Translations under genes and position numbers: made by a program
Shown: positions 35,100 to 43,680 of the stretch, one piece after another
Numbering within the stretch: position 1 is the stretch's first letter
How the letters are laid out: the number at the start of each line of letters is the position of its first letter
From: an uncultured Lachnospiraceae bacterium
Lineage (GTDB): Bacteria; Bacillota; Clostridia; Lachnospirales; Lachnospiraceae
Reading direction: 5' to 3'
Assembly (NCBI GenBank): GCA_900316805.1
Contig: ONEJ01000064.1
Location: forward strand, 1 to 49,938
Length of the DNA stretch: 49,938 bases
The notes under the pieces: generated by a model
Seen by the model: only the letters and a program-made list of their open reading frames with translations
Told to the model about the DNA's origin: nothing
Databases searched by the model: none

Positions 35100-35120
35100 T
35101 TGGGAAAGATACATTCCCAA
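35100..35120. repeat. Second inverted repeat in the metal-regulator leader
   Basis: TTGGGAA-AGATACA-TTCCCAA has 7-bp arms and a 7-base spacer. It sits in the plus-strand leader and just upstream of the minus-strand -35, the usual place of an activator site. Confidence 0.6.
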
Positions 35121-35164
35121 AATGGCGAAGAAGGTTTCTAAAAAGGCTAAAAGGAGTCGGCAGA

Positions 35165-35878
35165 ATGGAAAAATTTACATTACCCCATCAACATGGCGAA
35201 AATAAAAATATTGAAAATATGCATAAGGAACTCTCGGAGGTCCACCGTTTTGCAGCCGCAGCAGAAATTTTAAAAAAGCTTGGAGATCCAACGAGGATCC
35301 GTATTTTCTGGCTTCTATGCCATCGGGAGGAATGCGTCATCAATATTGCCGCCATGATGGATATGTCCAGTCCGGCGGTATCCCATCATCTACGCTCCCT
35401 GAATGAATGCGGCTTGATTTCCGGCAGGCGTGAAGGGAAAGAAGTTTATTACAAAGCGGCTGATACGAGGGAAAGTGAATTGCTTCACGAGGTTGTGGAA
35501 CAGGTCATGGAAATTACTTGTCCACAGGAGGAAGTTGACTATCATGCATCTCCGCAGGAAATCATTCATAGTATTCACAAATATTTAATGGAGCATTTAT
35601 CCGAACGTATTACAATTGAAGAACTAGCGAAAAAGTTTCTGATGAATACCACGACTTTAAAGAAGGCCTTTAAAGAGGTCTATGGCGTATCCATTGCTGT
35701 GCACATGAAAAAGCACCGCATGGAGCGGGCGGCGAAGCTGCTGAGGGAAACGCCGGACAATATTTCGGAGATTGCCCGGTCTGTTGGTTACGAGAGCCAG
35801 AGCAGATTTACGACGGCTTTTAAGGATACCTATGGCGTTCTGCCAACGGAATACAGAAGAAATAGTTTGCAGCGGTAA
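35165..35878 (+). CDS. ArsR/SmtB-AraC fusion metal regulator
   Basis: The 237-residue regulator has two DNA-binding domains. Residues 25-100 are an ArsR/SmtB winged helix (ILKKLGDPTRIRIFWLL, recognition helix SSPAVSHHLRSLNECGLI, wing GRREGKEVYYKA). Residues 135-235 are an AraC-type double HTH (TIEELAKKFLMNTTTLKKAFK and ISEIARSVGYESQSRFTTAFK, with PTEYRR). Possible metal ligands are His8 and His10 in the N-terminal tail and Cys57 at the start of the recognition region (EECVIN), as in CadC-type sensors. It is divergent from the HMA and ATPase genes and should control them and itself. The ATG follows AAGGAGTCGGCAG. Confidence 0.88.
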   Translation: MEKFTLPHQHGENKNIENMHKELSEVHRFAAAAEILKKLGDPTRIRIFWLLCHREECVINIAAMMDMSSPAVSHHLRSLNECGLISGRREGKEVYYKAADTRESELLHEVVEQVMEITCPQEEVDYHASPQEIIHSIHKYLMEHLSERITIEELAKKFLMNTTTLKKAFKEVYGVSIAVHMKKHRMERAAKLLRETPDNISEIARSVGYESQSRFTTAFKDTYGVLPTEYRRNSLQR

Positions 35879-35902
35879 CTTTACAAAATAAAAACGGAAC
35901 AT

Positions 35903-35939
35903 AAAAAGGCTGCCGGACGAAATGATTCGTCCGGCAGCC
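35903..35939 (-). terminator. Terminator of the DUF5058 operon
   Basis: The 14-bp stem GGCTGCCGGACGAA/TTCGTCCGGCAGCC has an ATGA loop; on the minus strand it is followed by five T. It may also stop the regulator transcript from the other side. Confidence 0.85.
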
Positions 35940-35955
35940 CGCTGTTTACATATAT

Positions 35956-36504
35956 TTATTTTTCTTCTGCTTTCTCAGCGACACTCCCGTCATTATCCAC
36001 AACCTTGATAATTCCCTTTTTCCACATAATGCGGGAAGAGATGATAGCAACCGGAAGCATGAACAGGATCAGAAATCCGATCATACCGAATAAGGAACCG
36101 CCGCTGGTGATTCTTACGAAAAGTGCTAATACAGCCACACAGGAGATGGCTTCGCCCTCAGGCGTGTTGGCTTCTTTCTTGGCCAGCTTCATGGCATTGA
36201 CCGCTACCGGAAGCTTCAGATTCATGATGTTACCGGTGATAAAGGTCAGGTAGGTGGAAGAACCGAGGATTGGTGTGTAGCTTAAGGCCTCGGAAATACC
36301 TACCGGAATATAGATCATCAGGATACTGATAGTGGACAGATTGATGACATCCCCGAAGGACGGTATGCAGTGATAATATGCCAGTACGATAAAGGGCAGA
36401 GCCACCATATAGGCTAACATGATTACGGTTCCCAGGCGGCTCCACTTGTGGCACCATGCCTGAAAGGGATCCATGACAGTTGTCTGTTTTGTCTTTTTAC
36501 TCAT
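35956..36504 (-). CDS. Membrane protein, partner of DUF5058
   Basis: I do not know this 182-residue protein by name. It has four or five membrane helices (about 24-44, 50-75, 80-95, 118-132, 137-160), a conserved-looking loop YTPILGSSTYLTFITGN and NLKLPVA, and a charged C-terminus. It follows the DUF5058 gene by 21 bases with its own AAGGAG, which fixes the ATG at 36504 (a TTG six codons earlier lies inside that site). A two-part membrane complex, perhaps a transporter, is inferred from this pairing. Confidence 0.72.
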   Translation of the reverse strand: MSKKTKQTTVMDPFQAWCHKWSRLGTVIMLAYMVALPFIVLAYYHCIPSFGDVINLSTISILMIYIPVGISEALSYTPILGSSTYLTFITGNIMNLKLPVAVNAMKLAKKEANTPEGEAISCVAVLALFVRITSGGSLFGMIGFLILFMLPVAIISSRIMWKKGIIKVVDNDGSVAEKAEEK

Positions 36505-36525
36505 CGAAAATTCTCCTTTCAAAAA

Positions 36526-37263
36526 TTATTGAAACAGCTTGGTCCAGAAGATGGAGGAAATCATGCCTCCGATCATGGAGAAGGCCATGATAAACTCATT
36601 TAACCACCGCAGCTTCGGCTTGGATGCCAAGGCACCCAGAACTACAGCAATGACCAGGCCTGTCAGCATAACGGAAGCCTGAATGGTATCGCCGATCAGA
36701 AGAACCGGGATGTAAACTGCGAAGAGACACAGCATGAAGGTGCCGCTTAATACATATTTCCAACTGCTGGAATTCTCTGTTTTCACAACGCTCATGGAGA
36801 GCTTTTTGCCAAAAGGAATCAGGATGAAGAAACCACTTAACATACCGATACTCATAAGGATCATCACAACACCGAACTGGCTTCCGGTAGCCTGCTCCAG
36901 CATTTCTGCTGTGGAGGAAAACTTGAGAGCCGATGCCACGCTGCTGGAAATCAGGGATTCATAGGACAGGGATCCGATGACGGAGAGTCTCCACCAGGAC
37001 CATACCACGCCCAGCACCGAGATCAGTGCGAAGAGTCCCACTACGATGGAAAGGCTTGGAACGATGGAAAATACCAGGCTGGATTTGATGACCTTGTGCA
37101 GATCCTCTTTGGTAATCCCCAGCTTCAGACAGCGTCCGTAGGCCTTTTTCAGGTGAATCAGTGAAAAGATCACGATGTAGATGAGGCCGCCCGCCACCAG
37201 AGCCAGCAGCAGGGGAAGCAGCCGGAATTTGCCGGATGGAAGAAAGACAGTGTGTACAGACAA
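36526..37263 (-). CDS. DUF5058 membrane protein
   Basis: The 245-residue membrane protein matches DUF5058: after the first helix come KKAYGRCLKLGITKEDL, SLVFSIVPSLSIVVGLFAL, WWRLSVIGSLSYE and a long run of helices to the C-terminus, about six in all. The role is unknown; the family looks like a transporter subunit. The start is uncertain: the TTG at 37263 has no ribosome site and no ATG precedes the first helix, so the true start may be a few codons either way. It is divergent from hisS. Confidence 0.75.
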   Translation of the reverse strand: MSVHTVFLPSGKFRLLPLLLALVAGGLIYIVIFSLIHLKKAYGRCLKLGITKEDLHKVIKSSLVFSIVPSLSIVVGLFALISVLGVVWSWWRLSVIGSLSYESLISSSVASALKFSSTAEMLEQATGSQFGVVMILMSIGMLSGFFILIPFGKKLSMSVVKTENSSSWKYVLSGTFMLCLFAVYIPVLLIGDTIQASVMLTGLVIAVVLGALASKPKLRWLNEFIMAFSMIGGMISSIFWTKLFQ

Positions 37264-37286
37264 GGTATAAATAGGAAAGTTTTTGG

Positions 37287-37315
37287 TTGATTCCAGAGGG
37301 AAAACAGACTATAAT
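37287..37315 (+). promoter_or_regulatory. Promoter of the hisS-aspS operon
   Basis: TTGATT (37287-37292), 17 bases and TATAAT (37310-37315). The leader of about 60 bases is too short for a T-box. Confidence 0.75.
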
Positions 37316-37381
37316 TATTTTTAATGTCTGCGGTTTACAATCAAGACGCAGTAAGCAAAGGGATAAAATGGAGGAAATCAG

Positions 37382-38641
37382 ATGGCACTGAGCAAGAAGC
37401 CGGTCAACGGCATGAAGGATATATTACCGGCGGAGATGGAAATCCGCGATTATGTGACCAACGTAATCAAGGAAACCTACCGCAGTTTTGGTTTTACACC
37501 GATCGAGACCCCCTGTATGGAGAATATTGCAAACCTTTCCAACAAGCAGGGTGGCGAGAATGAAAAGCTGATTTTTAAGGTGTTAAAGCGTGGAGAAAAG
37601 TTAAATCTGGAAACCGCAAAGGAAGAGGCGGATGTGGTGGATTTTGGTATGCGTTATGATCTGACGGTGCCTCTTTCCCGTTTCTATGCAAACAATGCCA
37701 ACGACCTGCCCACACCTTTTAAGGCGTTGCAGATCGGCAGTGTATGGCGCGCAGACCGACCACAGAGAGGCCGTTATCGTCAGTTTACCCAGTGTGATAT
37801 TGATATCCTGGGTGAGCCCAGCAATCTGGCAGAGATCGAGCTGATTTCCGCTACAACAACCACCATCGGTAAATTGGGCTTTAAGAACTTTGAGATTCGT
37901 ATCAATGAGCGGAGAATCTTAAAGGCAATGGCCGCTTACAGTGGATTTGCAGAAGAAGATTATGACAGTGTATTTATCACACTGGACAAGATGGATAAGA
38001 TCGGCATTGACGGCGTGGCTGCGGAACTGGAGAAGGATGGTTATGCCAAGGAGTCTGTGGACAAGTACCTGAATCTCTTTACCCTTCTGGAGGATAAGAA
38101 GGATGTGGCAGAGGGCATGGCTTTCCTGGCAGATACATTGGGCGAATATTTAGAAGCGGATGTTGTCAAAAATATGACTGAGATCGCTGTGGCGGTAAAT
38201 GCCACCAAGGCAGCAGAGTTTACGCTGGTCTTTGATCCTACGCTGGTGCGGGGCATGAGCTATTATACCGGAACTATTTTTGAGATTTCCATGCCGGAGC
38301 TGGGGGCAGCCTGCGGTGGCGGTGGACGCTATGACAAGATGATCGGCAAGTTTACCGGAAACGATGTTCCGGCCTGCGGATTTTCCATTGGTTTCGAGCG
38401 GATCATCCTGCTTCTGATGGAAAGCGGATTCAAGATTCCGGAAAGCCCCAGGAAGGTGGCTTATCTTGTGGAGAAAAATTATCCGGCAGAGAAGCTTGTC
38501 AGTGTCATGGAGCAGGCGAAGGAAGCCAGAGAGAACGGGCATCAGGTGCTGGTGGTCCGCATGAACAAGAACAAGAAGTTCCAGAAGGAAAAGCTTTCTG
38601 CAGAGGGCTATGAGGATTTTGTAGAATTTTTTAATAAATAG
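37382..38641 (+). CDS. hisS: Histidine-tRNA ligase
   Basis: The 419-residue class II synthetase charges tRNA-His. Motif 1 lies around residues 20-60, motif 2 is around RAERPQRGRYRQFTQCDID with RADR form here (RADRPQRGRYRQ), and the His A motif is GMSYYTGTIFE; motif 3 GFSIGFERI follows. The C-terminal anticodon-binding domain is at about 335-419. AGGAG precedes the ATG. aspS follows after 9 bases, the common Firmicutes hisS-aspS pair. No T-box control is seen in the short leader. Confidence 0.96.
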   Translation: MALSKKPVNGMKDILPAEMEIRDYVTNVIKETYRSFGFTPIETPCMENIANLSNKQGGENEKLIFKVLKRGEKLNLETAKEEADVVDFGMRYDLTVPLSRFYANNANDLPTPFKALQIGSVWRADRPQRGRYRQFTQCDIDILGEPSNLAEIELISATTTTIGKLGFKNFEIRINERRILKAMAAYSGFAEEDYDSVFITLDKMDKIGIDGVAAELEKDGYAKESVDKYLNLFTLLEDKKDVAEGMAFLADTLGEYLEADVVKNMTEIAVAVNATKAAEFTLVFDPTLVRGMSYYTGTIFEISMPELGAACGGGGRYDKMIGKFTGNDVPACGFSIGFERIILLLMESGFKIPESPRKVAYLVEKNYPAEKLVSVMEQAKEARENGHQVLVVRMNKNKKFQKEKLSAEGYEDFVEFFNK

Positions 38642-38650
38642 GAGGAAGTT

Positions 38651-40450
38651 ATGGCAGAGTCAATGAAGGGCTTACACAGAAGCCACAGATGTACCGAGGT
38701 GTCTAATGCCAATATCGGCGAGAAGGTCACCGTCATGGGATGGGTACAGAAGAGAAGAAATTTAGGAAGTCTGATCTTTATTGATCTTAGGGATAGAAGC
38801 GGATTATTGCAGATCGTGTTCGACGAGAACAGTGTGGGAAGTGAGGGCTTTGCGAAGGCTGGAACTCTCCGCAGTGAGTTCGTGGTTGCCATTGAGGGAA
38901 CGGTGCAGAAGCGTACCGCTGCAGTGAACGAGAACTTAAAGACCGGTGATATCGAAGTGGTCGCTACCAGCCTTCGGATTCTTTCCGAGGCCCAGACTCC
39001 TCCTTTTGCCATTGAGGAGAACAGCCAGACCAAGGAGGATATTCGTCTGAAGTATCGTTATCTGGATCTGAGAAGACCGGATATCCAGAGAAACCTGATG
39101 CTAAAGAGCCGTGTGCTGGGGCTGATGCGTCAGTTTATGGCTGATGAGGGCTTCTTAGAGATTGAGACGCCCATCCTGTGCAAGTCCACACCGGAGGGAG
39201 CCAGAGATTACTTAGTTCCCAGCCGTGTGCATCCGGGGAACTTCTATGCGCTGCCCCAGTCTCCGCAGTTGTTTAAGCAGCTTCTGATGGCTTCCGGTTA
39301 CGATCGTTATTTCCAGATTGCAAGATGCTTCCGTGATGAGGATCTGCGTGCAGACCGTCAGCCGGAATTTACCCAGGCAGATATGGAGCTGTCCTTTGTG
39401 GACATTGATGATGTTATTGATGTGAACGAGCGTCTTCTGAAATATGTCTTCAAAGAGGCTATTGGTGTGGACGTTCAGATTCCGCTGCAGCGTATGCCGT
39501 GGCAGGAGGCAATGGACCGCTTCGGTTCCGACAAGCCGGATACCCGTTTTGGCATGGAACTGGTGGATGTTTCCGATGTGGTAAAGGGCTGTGGTTTCGG
39601 CGTATTTACCGGTGCTCTGGAGAATGGTGGAAGCGTCCGCGGTATCAACGCAGAGGGACAGGGCGCGATGCCACGCAAGAAGATTGACAAGCTGGTGGAG
39701 TTTGCCAAGGGCTGTGGCGCCAAGGGGCTTGCATACCTTTCTATCAACGAGGATGGAACCTATAAATCCTCTTTTGCCAAGTTTATGACCGAGGCGGAAC
39801 TTTCTGCTCTGGTTTCCAAAATGAATGGTAAGCCGAAAGACCTGCTTCTCTTTGCGGCAGATAAGAATAAGATTGTATGGAATGTTCTGGGAGCCCTCCG
39901 TCTGCAGCTGGGCCAGGAGCTTGGACTGATCGATGAGAATCAGTACAATTTCCTGTGGGTAACGGAGTTCCCACTTTTGGAGTGGTCTGACGAGGAGAAC
40001 CGCTTTATGGCCATGCACCATCCGTTTACCATGCCTATGGAAGAGGATTGGGACAAGATCGATTCGGATCCGGGTTCCGTCCGTGCCAAGGCCTATGATA
40101 TCGTATTAAATGGTACGGAGCTGGGGGGAGGCTCTGTCCGTATCCATCAGGATGATATTCAGGAAAAGATGTTTGAGGTGCTGGGCTTTACCAAGGAGCG
40201 TGCCCATGAGCAGTTCGGATTCCTGCTGGATGCCTTCTCTTATGGGGTACCGCCACACGCAGGACTTGCCTATGGGGTGGATCGTATGATCATGCACATG
40301 GTTCATGCAGACTCTATCCGTGATGTAATCGCCTTCCCGAAGGTAAAGGATGCGTCGGATCTCATGTCGGAGGCTCCGGGAACGGTAGATGACAAGCAGC
40401 TGGAGGAATTGGGAATTGCCATCGCAGCATCTGAGGAGCAGGATGCGTGA
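38651..40450 (+). CDS. aspS: Aspartate-tRNA ligase
   Basis: The 599-residue bacterial-type enzyme has an N-terminal OB-fold anticodon domain (about 15-105, VMGWVQKRRNLGSLIFIDLRD), a class II core with motif 2 (FRDEDLRADRQPEFTQ), an inserted GAD domain (about 295-415) and motif 3 (GLAYGVDRM). The length and inserted domain fit AspRS of bacteria. AGGAGG in the hisS-aspS gap sets the start. Its stop overlaps the GTG start of the next gene. Whether it also charges tRNA-Asn cannot be told here. Confidence 0.96.
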   Translation: MAESMKGLHRSHRCTEVSNANIGEKVTVMGWVQKRRNLGSLIFIDLRDRSGLLQIVFDENSVGSEGFAKAGTLRSEFVVAIEGTVQKRTAAVNENLKTGDIEVVATSLRILSEAQTPPFAIEENSQTKEDIRLKYRYLDLRRPDIQRNLMLKSRVLGLMRQFMADEGFLEIETPILCKSTPEGARDYLVPSRVHPGNFYALPQSPQLFKQLLMASGYDRYFQIARCFRDEDLRADRQPEFTQADMELSFVDIDDVIDVNERLLKYVFKEAIGVDVQIPLQRMPWQEAMDRFGSDKPDTRFGMELVDVSDVVKGCGFGVFTGALENGGSVRGINAEGQGAMPRKKIDKLVEFAKGCGAKGLAYLSINEDGTYKSSFAKFMTEAELSALVSKMNGKPKDLLLFAADKNKIVWNVLGALRLQLGQELGLIDENQYNFLWVTEFPLLEWSDEENRFMAMHHPFTMPMEEDWDKIDSDPGSVRAKAYDIVLNGTELGGGSVRIHQDDIQEKMFEVLGFTKERAHEQFGFLLDAFSYGVPPHAGLAYGVDRMIMHMVHADSIRDVIAFPKVKDASDLMSEAPGTVDDKQLEELGIAIAASEEQDA

Positions 40451-41511
40451 AAAAAAGAAAGTTGATTCATTGGAAAACAATTATTGCAGTAATTTTTGCG
40501 GCAGCAGGGCTTGTGATCATGCTTATGATGTATACCAAACTGAAGGAATTGATCAATCAGCTGGTGTACCTGCAGGATACTACCAATATCGTACTTTCGG
40601 ATGTGAGCGGGATGCAGTCCAGTATTGAGAAAACCCTTAAGGAAGAGGCTAGCATGGTGGAGAGCTATACCATCGAGATTACGGACTTGGATTTCGCCGG
40701 GAAGGACTATGAGGTGGATGTGTCTGTGATTCCGAAGGAATACAGCGAGAATACCAGGGTAAGTGTATATTTCGGGACGCTGGAGTGTCCCCTGACCCTG
40801 GATGGGTATGCTTACACCGGAAGTATCCGGCTGCCCCTGGAGAAGTCCTTCGACGGAAATGTCACGTTTCTTCTGGCCAATGGTAAGAAAAAATCCACCG
40901 AGGTATTGGAGGATTATGACGGGCTGGGGATGAATCTGGAGGGTGCGTTATCCGGGAAACTGGAGGATGCGCCTGTCATCAGGGAGGATACCCTGAGCCT
41001 TAAGTCCAATCTGCAGTTTGCGCTGGACGGCGGAAAACAATTTCAGTTTGAGAGTCTGGAATTGGTGGCACTTTTCGATGAGGAAGAAATCTGGACACAG
41101 GATCTGTTTGCGGATATGGCGGAGACTATGCAGGATGACAGCCAGAGCTGGAAGGCAGACCGGCAGCTGGAGCGGGAAGAAACACAGCAGTTGATCGCAG
41201 AGGATTTTCTGCCGGTCAACAGCTATGAATCCGAAATGAAATGTCAGTTTTCCTATTCGCTGGTTCCGCAGGAAAATCAGCCGGATGAGGGGACCACGCA
41301 GGATACGGCTGCCCAGGAGGATCTTACACAGCAGAACCATCACCTGCGGCTGTTTCTTCGGGCGTTGTCGCCGGAGGGATACCGCTTTGAGTATGATGTT
41401 TTTCAGGGAGATTACAATGCCACAGAGCAGCAGCTGGATTCGGAGACTTTTGACTGGACCGGGCATGGCACAGCCTATGACAGAAAAGGAAATGCCTATC
41501 ATATGGAATAA
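40447..41511 (+). CDS. Membrane-anchored extracellular protein, unknown function
   Basis: I do not recognise this 354-residue protein. It has a basic start (KKRKLIHWK), one membrane helix (about 10-30), a short coiled-coil-like stretch (about 32-62, KELINQLVYLQDTTNIVLSD), and then a mainly beta-strand outer part with IEITDLDFAGKDYEVDVSVIPKEY, in pieces, resembling immunoglobulin-like domains. There are no cysteines of note outside one in LECPL. The GTG start overlaps the aspS stop (GTGA), so it is translated with the synthetase operon although nothing links it functionally. A terminator follows. Confidence 0.72.
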   Translation: MKKRKLIHWKTIIAVIFAAAGLVIMLMMYTKLKELINQLVYLQDTTNIVLSDVSGMQSSIEKTLKEEASMVESYTIEITDLDFAGKDYEVDVSVIPKEYSENTRVSVYFGTLECPLTLDGYAYTGSIRLPLEKSFDGNVTFLLANGKKKSTEVLEDYDGLGMNLEGALSGKLEDAPVIREDTLSLKSNLQFALDGGKQFQFESLELVALFDEEEIWTQDLFADMAETMQDDSQSWKADRQLEREETQQLIAEDFLPVNSYESEMKCQFSYSLVPQENQPDEGTTQDTAAQEDLTQQNHHLRLFLRALSPEGYRFEYDVFQGDYNATEQQLDSETFDWTGHGTAYDRKGNAYHME

Positions 41512-41545
41512 AAAGAAGTGCAGGTTTACTGCACTTCTTTTTTTG
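41511..41545 (+). terminator. Bidirectional terminator between convergent units
   Basis: The stem AAAAGAAGTGCAG/CTGCACTTCTTTT has a GTTTA loop and flanking T run; the loop holds the stop codon of the minus-strand kinase gene. Confidence 0.9.
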
Positions 41546-42962
41546 ACAGAGGAAGGGTAAAGATAAATTCCGTGCCCACTCCCTCGGTGCTGATGACATT
41601 GATATGTTCACTGTGGGCCTGGATGATTTCCTTCACGATGGAAAGTCCAAGGCCCGTACTTTTTTTATCCTTTCCCCGGGACAGATCTGTCTTGTAGAAG
41701 CGATCCCAGACCTTGCTGACACTGTCTGCCGGAATTCCGATGCCGTGATCCTTGACGGAGATCAGCACCTTTTCATTTTTGATGCTGGTCTCTATTTTGA
41801 TGGAAGAGTTGTTGTGGGAAAATTTCGTGGCATTGTCGATCAGGTTATAGAGAACCTGCTGGATCTTACTCATGTCCGCTGCCACAAGCAGTTCTTTTCC
41901 TGTCAGCACCAGATCGAAGGAGAGTCCCTTTTTGCTGCAGGTTCCCTCGAAGGTTAAAATGGTGGTTTTGATCATGCGGTTGATGTCAAAATCCACTACA
42001 TCCAGCATGATCCCCCGGTGACCAAAACGGTTCAGATCCAGAATCCCCTGGGTCAGTTTGGTCAGCCGCTCTGTCTCAAAGAGAATGATGTTAAAGTATT
42101 TTCCCTGAAGCTCCGGGGGAATCGTGCCGTCCTGCATGGCTTCCACATAGCCCTTGATGGAAGTCAGGGGTGAACGGAAATCATGGGAAACGTTGGAAAT
42201 AAATTTGCGCTGGTCCTCCTCCAGGGTGTTCAGCTCGTTGGCCATATAATTCATGGTGTTGGCGATCAGTCCCAGTTCATCGTTGGTGTGAAGCTCCACA
42301 GTGGGCTCGAAATGACCCTTGCCATAGCTTCGGGACACCTTCGTAATTTTTCGCACCGGGAGGTGTACCAGGAGAACAAAAACCAGAAAAAGGAGAAGGG
42401 AAGCAATGCATACCAGTCCCACGGTAAAAAACGTAATGTTCATCAAATCATCTGTATCTCCCGTAATTCGGGAAAGAGGTTTGTGGATCAGCACATAGCT
42501 GCGTACCCGGTAGTTGGCAGTTACCGGAGAAATCACCGTTAAGGTCTGCTCCGAAAAGCATCCGTAGAAGTTGCTGATGCGGTAATAGGATTTGTCGAAA
42601 TCTGCGGTATCAAAATCAGACAGAACCTGATACTGGGCGGCTGAAGCCGCCTTTCCGACCTCGGCATCCCCGGAGTTAAAGAGGATACGCCCTTTGTTAT
42701 CGATCATCCAGATCTCGGCAGAAAGGTATTTCTCCAGTGCAGCCATCTGTTTTTGAAAATCCTCCAGAGACAGAGACTCATTCAGGAAGGAGGATGCATA
42801 GTCCGAGGCAATCTGGGCAGACTCCCGGTAAAGCTGCTGGGCTTCATGATCCTCCTGATAACGGTCAATGGCACTCTGGGTAAAGGTGCACTGGATGGTA
42901 AAGGACAGGACGATAAAGCACAAAAAAACTGTCAGGTACTTGAAAAAGAGCGATGTTTTCAT
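41526..42962 (-). CDS. Sensor histidine kinase with HAMP domain
   Basis: The 478-residue kinase has two membrane helices (about 8-28 and 175-200), an extracellular sensor of about 145 residues (CACHE-like: IWMIDNKGRILFNS), a HAMP domain (about 200-250) and a complete kinase: His260 in VSHDFRSPLTSI, N box NLIDNATKFS, DHGIGIP, WDRFYKTD and STGLGLSI. It is the partner of the regulator encoded just upstream; the start overlaps that stop by four bases. The signal is unknown. Confidence 0.92.
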   Translation of the reverse strand: MKTSLFFKYLTVFLCFIVLSFTIQCTFTQSAIDRYQEDHEAQQLYRESAQIASDYASSFLNESLSLEDFQKQMAALEKYLSAEIWMIDNKGRILFNSGDAEVGKAASAAQYQVLSDFDTADFDKSYYRISNFYGCFSEQTLTVISPVTANYRVRSYVLIHKPLSRITGDTDDLMNITFFTVGLVCIASLLLFLVFVLLVHLPVRKITKVSRSYGKGHFEPTVELHTNDELGLIANTMNYMANELNTLEEDQRKFISNVSHDFRSPLTSIKGYVEAMQDGTIPPELQGKYFNIILFETERLTKLTQGILDLNRFGHRGIMLDVVDFDINRMIKTTILTFEGTCSKKGLSFDLVLTGKELLVAADMSKIQQVLYNLIDNATKFSHNNSSIKIETSIKNEKVLISVKDHGIGIPADSVSKVWDRFYKTDLSRGKDKKSTGLGLSIVKEIIQAHSEHINVISTEGVGTEFIFTLPLSKKEVQ

Positions 42963-43669
42963 TCTTTTACCTCAAATTTGTAGCCAATGCCCCAGACCGT
43001 TGCGATAGACCAGGTGGCATGATCCTTGATTTTCTCACGGAGACGTTTCACGTGAACGTCAACGGTTCTGGTATCTCCGATATACTCATAGCCCCAGATG
43101 TGATCCAGAAGCTGCTCTCTGGTAAAGACCTGGTTTGGGGAGGAGGCCAGGAAATACAATAACTCCAGTTCCTTCGGCGGCATATCCACGGGATGACCGT
43201 TGTACATCACGGAGTAGTTGGACAGATTGACGATCAGATCCGGGTATTCCACGCATTTGACCTCCACCACAGGTTCGGTTTTCCGGACAGAGGGGACCGG
43301 CTGGTAGCGCCTCAGAACGGCCTTGACCCTCGCCACCAGCTCCTTGGAATCAAAGGGTTTCATGATGTAGTCGTCTGCCCCAAGCTCCAGCCCCAGAACC
43401 TTGTCAAAGATTTCTCCCTTTGCGGATAGCATGATAATGGGGACATTGTTGTGAGAGCGGATTTCCCGGCATACCTGATAACCGTCAATGCCGGGAAGCA
43501 TCAGATCCAGAAGAATCAGGTTGGGATTGTACTGCTCAAAGGCCGTCAGGGCCTCCTCCCCGTCATTGACAATTTTGGTATCATAGCATTCCTTGGTCAG
43601 ATAAAGGGAAATCAATTCTGCAATATTGTTGTCATCATCTACTATTAAAATTTTCTGTTTAGATACCAT
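42959..43669 (-). CDS. OmpR-family response regulator
   Basis: The 236-residue regulator has a receiver domain (6-120) with Asp55 in ILLDLMLPG, MLSAKG and Lys in YIMKPF, then a winged helix (about 138-233) with VDMPPKELELLYFL and RTVDVHVKRLREKI. Its ribosome site TAGGAGG contains the TAG stop of mutS2, so mutS2, this gene and the kinase form one operon. The target genes are not evident. Confidence 0.93.
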   Translation of the reverse strand: MVSKQKILIVDDDNNIAELISLYLTKECYDTKIVNDGEEALTAFEQYNPNLILLDLMLPGIDGYQVCREIRSHNNVPIIMLSAKGEIFDKVLGLELGADDYIMKPFDSKELVARVKAVLRRYQPVPSVRKTEPVVEVKCVEYPDLIVNLSNYSVMYNGHPVDMPPKELELLYFLASSPNQVFTREQLLDHIWGYEYIGDTRTVDVHVKRLREKIKDHATWSIATVWGIGYKFEVKE

Positions 43670-43680
43670 ATGGATTCCTC

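Noticed and set aside
37264-37381. T-box riboswitch before hisS
   Set aside because: The leader after the promoter is about 60 bases and has neither the T-box sequence nor a terminator hairpin.
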